Of a stretch of DNA of 64,000 nt, positions 27,301 to 34,860 are shown in pieces (position 1 is the first letter of the stretch; each line of letters starts with the position of its first letter). The notes beneath the pieces were generated by a model. It saw only the letters and a list, made by a program, of their open reading frames with translations, had not been told where the DNA came from and did not search any database. The position numbers and the translations under genes were made by a program. The DNA is from JANQOH01 sp965201155 (lineage in GTDB: Bacteria; Pseudomonadota; Alphaproteobacteria; UBA7887), in contig OZ241752.1 in the NCBI GenBank assembly GCA_965201155.1, positions 2,852,001 through 2,916,000 on the forward strand. Direction: 5' to 3'.

Positions 27301-27333
27301 CTTGTCCGGGGTGCGCTGTCAAGACTTGTCCGG
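27301..27333. promoter_or_regulatory. Pair of direct repeats in a divergent promoter region
   Basis: The 118-bp gap between the flavin monooxygenase gene and the transketolase genes holds two exact copies of CTTGTCCGG (27301-27309 and 27325-27333), 24 bp apart, and a partial third (ATTGTCTG, near 27341). The spacing is close to two helical turns, so they may be operator half-sites for a shared regulator. No regulator gene lies next to them. Confidence 0.35.
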
Positions 27334-27384
27334 TGCCGCTATTGTCTGAATGATGACCGTCCGTCGGGGCGCGGGGAGCGAATC

Positions 27385-28218
27385 ATGAAAAGCAATCGGG
27401 AAACACTGTTGCAGATGTTGGAACAGCGTGCGCTGCGCCTGCGCCGCGACATTTGGCGCGCGCTGCACGCCGCCGGGTCCGGCCATGTCGGCGGTTCTGT
27501 GTCCGTCGCCGACCTGCTGGCCGCGCTGTATTTCCATCATTTGCGGCTGCGGCCCGAAACTCCGGACTGGCCGGGGCGTGACCGCTTTGTACTGTCCAAG
27601 GGCCATGCCGATGCGGCGCTCGCGGCGGTGCTGGCGCAGGCGGGCTTCATCCCGGACCAATGGCTGGACAGATTCTACGGTTTCGAATCCCCGCTCGGCA
27701 TGCATCCCGACATCAAGGTTGCCGGCGTGGAGATGAGCACGGGCGGCCTTGGGCACGGCCTCTCCATCGGCCTCGGCATGGCGCTCGGCGCCACACTCTT
27801 CGAGCAGGGTTTTCGTACCATCGTCATGCTCGGAGACGGCGAGTTGCAGGAAGGTTCCAACTGGGAGGCGGCCATGACGGCGGCACAACTCCGCGCGGCA
27901 AACCTCACTGCCATCGTCGATTACAACAAGGTCCAGCAAAGCGGCCATGTCGCCGACATGATCACGCTGGAACCCATGATCGACAAATGGCGCGCCTTCG
28001 GCTGGAGCACGCGGGAAATCGACGGTCACGACATGGGCGCCATCGTCGATGCGCTGGATGCCCTGCCATTCGCCACTGACAAGCCCTCTTTGCTGGTTGC
28101 GCATACCATCAAGGGCAAGGGTGTGAGTTTCGCTGAAGACACTTGGCGCTGGCACAATAACGCGGTGACCGACGATATCCTTGAACAGGCCATGGCGGAA
28201 TTGGGAGAACCTGCATGA
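27385..28218 (+). CDS. Transketolase N-terminal subunit
   Basis: A 277-aa protein equal to the thiamine-diphosphate-binding half of transketolase. Visible: the SGHVGGSVSVADLLAALYF opening, SKGHADAALAAVL and the ThDP motif GDGELQEGSNWEAAMTAA ending in VDYNK. ATG start with a GGGGAG site. It needs the C-terminal subunit encoded by the next gene, which overlaps it by 4 bases. Split transketolases often serve special pathways (for example apulose or inositol-type sugars) rather than the pentose phosphate pathway. Confidence 0.88.
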   Translation: MKSNRETLLQMLEQRALRLRRDIWRALHAAGSGHVGGSVSVADLLAALYFHHLRLRPETPDWPGRDRFVLSKGHADAALAAVLAQAGFIPDQWLDRFYGFESPLGMHPDIKVAGVEMSTGGLGHGLSIGLGMALGATLFEQGFRTIVMLGDGELQEGSNWEAAMTAAQLRAANLTAIVDYNKVQQSGHVADMITLEPMIDKWRAFGWSTREIDGHDMGAIVDALDALPFATDKPSLLVAHTIKGKGVSFAEDTWRWHNNAVTDDILEQAMAELGEPA

Positions 28219-29183
28219 CCGGCGCCGAAACTGCGCCCGAATGGGCGGTGCAGGCAGCGGGGCAGTCGCGTCTCGGGTTCGGCCTGGCGTTGACGGAACT
28301 CGCGGCACGCGATGAGCGCGTGGTTGCGGTTTCCGCCGATACGCTCGATTTGATCGGCCTCCGCGCCTTCGCCGAACGCTATCCCAAGCGTCTGATCGAG
28401 GTAGGCATTGCCGAGCAAAATGCCATGGGCGTGGCCAGCGGGCTGGCGACAACCGGCTTGCGCCCGTTCCTGTGCGGTTACGCGCCGTTCATTACCGCGC
28501 GGTCGATGGAGCAGATCCGCAATGATGTCGCCTATGCGCGTCAGCGCGTGGTTATCGGGGCAGCGGCAAGCGGCGTATCGCTCGGGGTGGCCGGCGGCAC
28601 TCATCACGCGCTGGAAGACCTGGCCCTCATGCGCTCGCTGCCGCACATGACCGTGCTGGTTCCCGCCGACGCCCATCAGGCATGGCACGCTGTGATGGCG
28701 TGCGACGATGTGGACGGTCCCGTCTATGTCCGTCTTGGCGGGCGCATCCCCGAACCGCCGGTGACGCCGGCGGCCCGATCATTTCCTCTCGGCCGGGCTG
28801 AGACGCTGCGCGACGGCGGCGATGTCGCAGTCATTGCCTGCGGCGCGCTTGTAGCCCCGGCCCTGCACGCCGCCGACACGCTGCACGAAGAGGGCGTGAG
28901 CGCGCGCGTGCTGAACATGGCCACCATCAAGCCGCTGGATGAAACCGCAGTGCTGGCGGCAGCTGCGGAAACCCGCGGCATAGTCACCGCCGAGGAACAC
29001 CATCTGGCCGGCGGCCTGGGCGGCGCGGTGGCGGAACTTTGCGCGCTCCACCAGCCTGCACCCATGCGATTTGTGGGAATGCCGGACGAATTTGCTGTTG
29101 TCGGCCCGACCGACGAGGTTCGGGAACGCCACGGCATGAGCGCGGACGCCATCGCCGCCGCCTGCCATTCGCTCCTGGGGTGA
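28215..29183 (+). CDS. Transketolase C-terminal subunit
   Basis: A 322-aa protein containing the pyrimidine-binding domain (SRLGFGLALTELAARDERVV, then EVGIAEQNAMGVASGLA with the catalytic Glu) and the C-terminal transketolase domain (DVAVIACGALVAPALHAAD). It joins the preceding gene's product to form one active enzyme. The genes overlap as ATGA and are clearly coupled. The Lin0512 gene follows 18 bases later. Confidence 0.88.
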   Translation: MTGAETAPEWAVQAAGQSRLGFGLALTELAARDERVVAVSADTLDLIGLRAFAERYPKRLIEVGIAEQNAMGVASGLATTGLRPFLCGYAPFITARSMEQIRNDVAYARQRVVIGAAASGVSLGVAGGTHHALEDLALMRSLPHMTVLVPADAHQAWHAVMACDDVDGPVYVRLGGRIPEPPVTPAARSFPLGRAETLRDGGDVAVIACGALVAPALHAADTLHEEGVSARVLNMATIKPLDETAVLAAAAETRGIVTAEEHHLAGGLGGAVAELCALHQPAPMRFVGMPDEFAVVGPTDEVRERHGMSADAIAAACHSLLG

Positions 29184-29201
29184 GGGGAGGGAAGAACACC
29201 C

Positions 29202-29549
29202 ATGTCTCTGAAACGAATGCTGCTTGAAATCGGCACGGGTAACGACCTGCATGGCGGCGACTACACCAAGGCCGCGGTTCGCGCCGTAGAGGACGCGATC
29301 CACCACGGTTCGCTGAGTTTCTTGCGTGCACTGAATGTCAACCCGGCAACCATGATGCATGTTGCCGTGACCGTCGGCGTCCAGAATCCCGACAATGTCG
29401 ACACGGCCCGCGTCGCCGCAGCCCTGCCCCATGGCAAGGTCACCGTACAAGCCGTCCCCGGCGGCCTCGACGTCCCGGACGAAACCGCCGGCGACACCGC
29501 GGTCATCGCGACCGCCGCCGTAGTCGTCTCCGTCGACCTGCCGGATTAA
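29202..29549 (+). CDS. Lin0512-family protein of unknown function
   Basis: A 115-aa protein with the family opening LLEIGTGNDLHGGDYTKAAVRAVEDAI and a repeated beta-rich half ending VVVSVDLPD. The Lin0512 family has no known reaction; its members are small and seem cytoplasmic, and they look like dimeric ring-forming proteins. A GGGAGGG site precedes the ATG. Its place directly after the split transketolase suggests a role in the same pathway, which is inference from position only. Confidence 0.75.
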   Translation: MSLKRMLLEIGTGNDLHGGDYTKAAVRAVEDAIHHGSLSFLRALNVNPATMMHVAVTVGVQNPDNVDTARVAAALPHGKVTVQAVPGGLDVPDETAGDTAVIATAAVVVSVDLPD

Positions 29550-29640
29550 CACGAGACCGGTTTGAGCTCGAATTTCGGGACAACCGGTGTAACCGGCTCC
29601 GCTGGTCAGATTATCGACATCCGAAATACAGGCGCCCGCA

Positions 29641-30264
29641 ATGCTGACAATCGTTGATCATCCGCTGGTGCGGCACAAGCTCGGATTGCTGCGGCGGCGG
29701 GATACCTCCACTACCGGTTTTCGCAGCATCCTGCGCGAGACGGGCATGTTGCTTGCCTATGAGGCCATGCGCACCATGCCGGTCGAAACGGTCGAGATCG
29801 ATACTCCGGTCGCGCCGGCTGATGCGACCGTGCTTGCCGGCAAGAAGCTCTGCCTCGTGTCGATCCTGCGCGCCGGGGACGGCTTGTTGCAAGGGATGCT
29901 CGACTTGATCCCCACCGCACGCGTCGGCCATATCGGCCTCTATCGCGACCCCGAAACACTCGCCGCAGTCGAATATTATTGCAAGGTGCCCGGCGGCCTT
30001 TCAGAGCGCGTCACCATCGTCGTCGACCCCATGCTCGCTACCGGAAACACTGCCGTCGCAGCCGTTGACCGACTGAAAGACAACGGCGCACGCGACTTGC
30101 GGTTTGTGTGCTTGCTCACCGTGCCGGAAGGATGGCGCACATTTCATGCTGCGCACGCCGACGTGCCGGTATATGCTGCCGCCATGGACGAACGCCTCAA
30201 TGATCGCGGCTATATCGTGCCCGGTATCGGCGATGCCGGGGACCGGTTGTTCGGTACCCGGTGA
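29641..30264 (+). CDS. upp: Uracil phosphoribosyltransferase
   Basis: A 207-aa salvage enzyme making UMP from uracil and PRPP. It opens with the diagnostic HPLVRHKLGLLRRRDTSTTGFR, and has SILRAGDGLLQGML and the PRPP loop VVDPMLATGNTAVAAVDRLK (about residues 128-147). The end is DAGDRLFGT, as usual for Upp. The following VOC gene overlaps its stop (GTGA). Confidence 0.95.
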   Translation: MLTIVDHPLVRHKLGLLRRRDTSTTGFRSILRETGMLLAYEAMRTMPVETVEIDTPVAPADATVLAGKKLCLVSILRAGDGLLQGMLDLIPTARVGHIGLYRDPETLAAVEYYCKVPGGLSERVTIVVDPMLATGNTAVAAVDRLKDNGARDLRFVCLLTVPEGWRTFHAAHADVPVYAAAMDERLNDRGYIVPGIGDAGDRLFGTR

Positions 30265-30677
30265 GCGCGCCGCTATCGCTGCTGGGACTCGATCATGTGG
30301 TGCTGCGCACCGCGCAGCCCGCGCGCATGGTAGCGTTCTATCGCGATGTGCTCGGATGCGAAGTTGAGCGTGAGGTGGACTCGCTGGGCTTGATCCAGCT
30401 CCGTGCCGGCGCGCATCTCATTGATCTCGTAGATACCAACGGTGAACTCGGGCGCGCGGGTGGCCCGCCTCCGGGGCCGCTGGCACGCAACATGGACCAT
30501 TTCTGCGTTCGCGTTGCCGATCTTGATGCCGGAGCGATCACTGCAGCGCTGGCGGCGCATGGCATCGAAGGGCCGGAACCGGCGCGACGCTACGGCGCCG
30601 GAGGCTTCGGCCTCTCGCTCTATATCGAAGATCCCGACGGCAATGTCGTCGAATTGAGGGCGCCGCCGGAAACCTGA
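30261..30677 (+). CDS. VOC-family protein (glyoxalase-like)
   Basis: A 138-aa single-module-pair VOC protein. It opens with LGLDHVVLRTAQPARMVAFYRDVLGC, has MDHFCVRV in the middle and ends SLYIEDPDGNVVELRAPP, the usual metal-site layout (His-9-type, His, Glu). The GTG start overlaps the upp stop codon, so the two are coupled. Related proteins include glyoxalase I, fosfomycin-resistance enzymes and methylmalonyl-CoA epimerase; I cannot choose between them. Confidence 0.8.
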   Translation: MSAPLSLLGLDHVVLRTAQPARMVAFYRDVLGCEVEREVDSLGLIQLRAGAHLIDLVDTNGELGRAGGPPPGPLARNMDHFCVRVADLDAGAITAALAAHGIEGPEPARRYGAGGFGLSLYIEDPDGNVVELRAPPET

Positions 30678-30692
30678 CGCCGTCTCGCAGCG

Positions 30693-31430
30693 CTACCAGT
30701 GCTCGATCCAGGGACGCAGATCGAGTTCATGGGTCCAGGCACTGCGCGGCTGCTTGTGCAGATTCCAGTAATTTTCCGCAATCGCTTCCGGATCCAGAAT
30801 GCCGTCGCGGTCCTTGGTCGCATAGCGCTCGGGAAACATATCGGCAATGAATTCCGTGTCGATGGCGCCGTCAATGACAATATGTGCGACATGAATGTTC
30901 AGCGGTCCCAATTCCCGCGCCATGCTTTGTGCAACCGCGCGCAGCCCGTGTTTGCCTGCCGCAAAGGCGGAATAACCGCTCGCCCCGCGAACGCTCGCGG
31001 TTGCACCGGTAAACAGGATCGTGCCGCGGCGGCGCGGAATCATATGGCGCGCTGCCTCGCGGCCCAGCAAAAAGCCGCCATAACACGCCATTTCCCAAAC
31101 CTTGCGAAAGACACGGCTGGTCGTCTCGGTGATGGGAAACCGAACATTGGCGCCGATATTGTAAACGGCGACGGCGATGGGACCGATTTCGCGCTCCACT
31201 TGCTCGACAAACGGCGCCATTTCCTCTTCCGAACGGGCGTCGACGCCGAATGCATGGGCCTTGCCGCCATCGCCGCGGATGCGCTCCGCCAACGCTTCCA
31301 ATTGATCGACGTGCCGCGCCCGCCGCGTGATCACGGCCTGATAACCTTCCCGCGCAAACCGCCGCGCTACTGCGCCGCCGGTCGCATTCCCCGCGCCGAT
31401 CACCAGCGCGACGTCATTTTCGCTGACCAA
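30693..31430 (-). CDS. SDR-family protein with Phe at the catalytic Tyr position
   Basis: A 245-aa SDR whose start I place at TTG 31428-31430, because an AAGGAG site lies 7 bases upstream; longer readings lack such a site. The cofactor turn is ALVIGAGNATGGAVA, and the NNAG-like motif is YNIGAN. The catalytic YxxxK appears as FAAGK (in SAFAAGKHGLR), so the usual Tyr is replaced. A subgroup of SDRs shares the FAAxK form and is annotated only as oxidoreductase. It may therefore be a non-classical or inactive member. Confidence 0.75.
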   Translation of the reverse strand: MVSENDVALVIGAGNATGGAVARRFAREGYQAVITRRARHVDQLEALAERIRGDGGKAHAFGVDARSEEEMAPFVEQVEREIGPIAVAVYNIGANVRFPITETTSRVFRKVWEMACYGGFLLGREAARHMIPRRRGTILFTGATASVRGASGYSAFAAGKHGLRAVAQSMARELGPLNIHVAHIVIDGAIDTEFIADMFPERYATKDRDGILDPEAIAENYWNLHKQPRSAWTHELDLRPWIEHW

Positions 31431-31569
31431 CCCGTATCTCCTTGTTCGCCTTGATGCCTGTTTCCGCAAGCTGACAAATCAACGTGGCGTGATGCGGCCC
31501 TGCGGCGAAAGTGCGCAGCGCGAAATATGTCAGATGATGCAAGGTGTTCGCGGCGCCCGTGCGCGCCGG

Positions 31570-32445
31570 TCATCGCGTTGGCTCGGGGGTATCGCCGGTA
31601 TAGTCGTAAAATCCGCGGCCGACCTTGCGGCCAACCCAGCCTGCCTCGACATACCGAACCAGTAGCGGGCAAGGGCGGTATTTCGTGTCCGCAAGGCCGT
31701 CATGCAACACTTGCATCACCGCCAGACAAACATCAAGGCCGATGAAATCCGCCAACTCCAGCGGACCCATCCGGTGGTTGGCGCCAAGCTTCATCGCCAC
31801 GTCGATCGCTTCCACCGATCCCACACCTTCGTAAAGCGTGTAGACTGCTTCGTTGATCATCGGCAGCAAAATTCGATTCACGATGAAAGCCGGAAAATCC
31901 TCGGCGCTGACCGGAGTTTTGCCAAGCCGGACCGCCAGCAAGCGCACCGTCTCATAGGTGGCGGCGTCGGTCACCAATCCCCGGATCAATTCCACCAACT
32001 GCATCATCGGCACCGGGTTCATGAAGTGCATGCCGATAAAGCGTTCCGGTCGATCGGTCGATGCGGCAAGCCGCGTAATGGAAATGGACGATGTGTTGCT
32101 CGCAACCAGCGTTTCCGGCCGCTCAAGCAACGGGCACAATTCCCGGAAGATCGCGACCTTGACCGTTTCATTTTCCGTCGCCGCCTCGATCACGAGATCG
32201 ACGCCGGAGGCTGCGGCAAGGTCGGTCCCCGTCGTGATGCGCGCCAGAGCCTCCGCCTTGTCGAGCGCGCTGATTGTGCCGCGGCCCAACTGACGGCCCA
32301 TATTGCGGTCGATGGAATCCAGCGCTTTCTCCAGCGCAGCCGGAGCAACGTCGACCAGCGCCACGTCAATGCCCGCAAGGCCGCAGACATGCGCGATGCC
32401 GGACCCCATCTGGCCCGCGCCGATAACCGCGACCTTGTCAACCAT
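31570..32445 (-). CDS. 3-hydroxybutyryl-CoA dehydrogenase
   Basis: A 291-aa NAD-dependent enzyme that interconverts (S)-3-hydroxybutyryl-CoA and acetoacetyl-CoA. It has the Rossmann turn VIGAGQMGSGIAHVCGLAG (residues 6-24), SNTSSISITRLA, the family signature GMHFMNPVPMMQLVELI with catalytic His, and DFPAFIVNRILLPMINEA. Its start overlaps the end of etfA by 8 bases, so it is the last gene of the ETF operon. Confidence 0.92.
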   Translation of the reverse strand: MVDKVAVIGAGQMGSGIAHVCGLAGIDVALVDVAPAALEKALDSIDRNMGRQLGRGTISALDKAEALARITTGTDLAAASGVDLVIEAATENETVKVAIFRELCPLLERPETLVASNTSSISITRLAASTDRPERFIGMHFMNPVPMMQLVELIRGLVTDAATYETVRLLAVRLGKTPVSAEDFPAFIVNRILLPMINEAVYTLYEGVGSVEAIDVAMKLGANHRMGPLELADFIGLDVCLAVMQVLHDGLADTKYRPCPLLVRYVEAGWVGRKVGRGFYDYTGDTPEPTR

Positions 32446-33391
32446 TGCCGCCGTCCTGCCCGGAAAGCCTTGCGGTCAATTCCGGCACCAACTTGAACAG
32501 GTCGCCTACAAGGCCGAAATCGGCAACCTGGAAGATCGGAGCTTCCTCATCCTTGTTGATCGCAACAATCACTTTCGAGTCCTTCATACCCGCGAGATGC
32601 TGGATGGCGCCCGAAATACCGACGGCGATGTAGAGTTCCGGTGCCACGATCTTGCCGGTTTGGCCAACCTGATAGTCGTTGGGGACGAAACCCGCATCGA
32701 CCGCCGCCCGCGATGCGCCTACCGCGGCACCCAGCCTGTCCGCCAGTGCCTCGAGAATGGCAAAATTCTCGCCCGAACCCATGCCGCGCCCGCCGGATAC
32801 AATAACCCGCGCGGATGTGAGTTCCGGTCGTTCCGACTCCGAGAATGCGCGGCCGACAAATCGCGCACCGGTCGCTCCGGCGTCGGTGCCGTCGACGGCT
32901 TCCACCGATGCCTCGCCGCTCTCCGGGCGAGCCTTGAACGCTGTGCTTCGCACCGTGATCAGCTTGGGCGTGTCGCTGCTGCGTACGGTCGCTACCGCAT
33001 TGCCGGCGTAAATCGGCCGTTCGAACGTGTCGGTGGAAATCACCGCTGTAATGTCCGAAACCTGTTGCACGTCGAGCATCGCCGCAGCGCGTGGCAGCAG
33101 GTTTTTTCCGAACGTTCCCGACGGCGCCAGGACATGGCTGTAAGATCCGGCAAGGCGAACCACCAGCGGCGCCAGCGTCTCCGCGAGCTGATGCTCAAGC
33201 GCCGCATGATCCACTACCAGCACACGGGCCACGCCCGTGATTGCTGCGGCCGCTTCCGTAACGCCGCTGCAACCTGAACCCGCAATCAACAGGTCGATCT
33301 CGTCGCTCAGCTCCGACGCTGCCGCCACCGTGTTCAGCGTCGCCGGCTTGAGCTCCGCATTGTCATGCTCGCCAATAACCAGAACCGGCAT
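32438..33391 (-). CDS. etfA: Electron transfer flavoprotein, alpha subunit
   Basis: A 317-aa FAD-binding subunit that passes electrons from acyl-CoA dehydrogenases to ETF:ubiquinone oxidoreductase. The C-terminal FAD region is clear: VSGGRGMGSGENFAILEALA, GASRAAVDAGFVPNDYQVGQTG, VAPELYIAVGISGAIQHLAG and AINKDEEAPIFQVADFGLVGD. Its ATG overlaps the etfB stop by one base (TGATG). It can serve the acyl-CoA dehydrogenase cut by the right edge of the window. Confidence 0.95.
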   Translation of the reverse strand: MPVLVIGEHDNAELKPATLNTVAAASELSDEIDLLIAGSGCSGVTEAAAAITGVARVLVVDHAALEHQLAETLAPLVVRLAGSYSHVLAPSGTFGKNLLPRAAAMLDVQQVSDITAVISTDTFERPIYAGNAVATVRSSDTPKLITVRSTAFKARPESGEASVEAVDGTDAGATGARFVGRAFSESERPELTSARVIVSGGRGMGSGENFAILEALADRLGAAVGASRAAVDAGFVPNDYQVGQTGKIVAPELYIAVGISGAIQHLAGMKDSKVIVAINKDEEAPIFQVADFGLVGDLFKLVPELTARLSGQDGGNG

Positions 33392-34140
33392 CAGATCACT
33401 CCCGTGTCTTCGCGCAATCGCGTAACCAGTTCCTCGACATCGGCCACCTTGACTCCGGCCTCCCGTTTCGGTGGTTCCGTTACGCTGAGGGTTTCCAGGC
33501 GCGGTGTTACGTCGATGCCGTAATCCGCCGGCGTCTGTACGGCGATGGGTTTCCGTTTCGCCCGCATGATATTCGGAAGGGACGCATAACGCGGCTCATT
33601 CAACCGCAAATCGGTGGTGACCACGGCCGGAAGCGACAAGGCCACGGTTTCCAACCCCCCGTCCACTTCGCGTGTCACTTCCACTTCGCCGCCGTCCGGC
33701 GTCACTTTCGATGCGAAAGTGCCCTGTGGCCATCCCAGCAGCGCCGCCAGCATCTGCCCGGTCTGGTTGGAGTCGTCATCAATGGCCTGTTTGCCGAGAA
33801 TGACCAGATCAGGGTTCTCGGCCTCGACAACGCGGGCCAGTATCTTGGCAACGGCAAGCGGTTCGAGCACATCGTCATGGCGCACCAGAATGCCGCGATC
33901 GGCGCCCATGGCAAACGCCGTCCGCAAGGTCTCCTGACACGCTTGCACTCCCATCGACACGGCGATGATCTCTTTCGCTGCGCCCGCCTCCTTGAGCCGA
34001 ACCGCCTCCTCCACAGCGATTTCGTCAAACGGATTCATCGACATCTTGACATTCGCTGTCTCGACGCCGCTCTTGTCGTTCTTCACCCGGATCTTCACAT
34101 TGTAGTCGATGACGCGCTTGACCGCGACGAGAACCTTCAT
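33391..34140 (-). CDS. etfB: Electron transfer flavoprotein, beta subunit
   Basis: A 249-aa AMP-binding partner of EtfA. It opens MKVLVAVKRVIDYNVKIRVK and contains MNPFDEIAVEEAVRLKEAG, the signature region VILGKQAIDDDSNQTGQMLA and VTTDLRLNEPRYASLPNIMRA. The start at 34140 is preferred over one five codons upstream because EtfB proteins begin here. In many Alphaproteobacteria a cobalamin adenosyltransferase gene precedes etfB; here the twin-membrane protein gene is directly upstream. Confidence 0.95.
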   Translation of the reverse strand: MKVLVAVKRVIDYNVKIRVKNDKSGVETANVKMSMNPFDEIAVEEAVRLKEAGAAKEIIAVSMGVQACQETLRTAFAMGADRGILVRHDDVLEPLAVAKILARVVEAENPDLVILGKQAIDDDSNQTGQMLAALLGWPQGTFASKVTPDGGEVEVTREVDGGLETVALSLPAVVTTDLRLNEPRYASLPNIMRAKRKPIAVQTPADYGIDVTPRLETLSVTEPPKREAGVKVADVEELVTRLREDTGVI

Positions 34141-34251
34141 CAAGTCTGGCTCCATAACAGGCTGGCAGGAAACACGCGCACGGACGCCGTGACGGCGCGC
34201 GCACGATAGGTTTGCCCCTGCGGCAAGTCAACGACGCGCCGCGCGGAAACA

Positions 34252-34461
34252 CTAGGCGCCGCTGATGAATACCGCGTATATGACTATCAGCGTAACGGCG
34301 ACACCCTGCAAGATGACCCGAAGACGCATCATGGCGTTGCCGTAACGGCGGTTGAACTCGCCGCCGCGCAGCATGCTGATGGTGCCGACAAGCAGAACTA
34401 TGAGAACCGCCGCCAATGCGACGCCGATCAGCATGGGGAATACCGCTTGCAGCGCTTCCAT
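34252..34461 (-). CDS. Twin transmembrane protein (HIG_1_N-type)
   Basis: A 69-aa membrane protein with two hydrophobic segments (about residues 8-30 and 45-66) separated by MLRGGEFNRRYGNAMMRLRV, the conserved R-rich loop of alphaproteobacterial proteins related to hypoxia-induced gene 1. It is a standard neighbour of etfB in this class. Family members elsewhere bind respiratory supercomplexes; the role here is inferred. Confidence 0.8.
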   Translation of the reverse strand: MEALQAVFPMLIGVALAAVLIVLLVGTISMLRGGEFNRRYGNAMMRLRVILQGVAVTLIVIYAVFISGA

Positions 34462-34668
34462 CCAACCCTCCTGAGGCGCGGCCGCCCTGCATGATCTTCA
34501 AGGACGAAAATGATAATACCCGTCCGGCGCACCGGGCAGCGGCTGCCCCGGCGTCGGGTGTGCCGCCGCAGCGCCTTGATTCCTCGCTGTTGTCGCGTAA
34601 TTCTGCGTCCGCGTTCGATTTGTGACAACCCTGCGAAACGCCACGATGCCATTTGCCGGAACAATGAG

Positions 34669-34860
34669 ATGTCTGACCGCTTCGAGGGCCATCCACTGCG
34701 CGAACTCACGGGCCGCTTATGGCCGCATTGTACCGGCAGGAGTGCTGTCCTTGCACGACTTTGCGGGACGCACCGCTATCTTGCCGTGACTTTCGGGCGC
34801 GGAGAAGAATCTGCCGGGATTCGCGCGGCGTTCCGCTCGCATTTCAAGGCTCCGGAATAA
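34669..34860 (+). CDS. Possible small upstream ORF before the reductase gene
   Basis: The gap 34462-34859 (398 bp) lies between divergent genes and holds promoters plus one 63-codon reading frame. It opens with ATG at 34669 and ends with TAA overlapping the ATG of the reductase (TAATG), a layout that could couple translation. The product is basic and Cys/His-containing, and I recognise no family. Without an obvious ribosome site it may be chance; nothing else is seen in the gap. Confidence 0.2.
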   Translation: MSDRFEGHPLRELTGRLWPHCTGRSAVLARLCGTHRYLAVTFGRGEESAGIRAAFRSHFKAPE

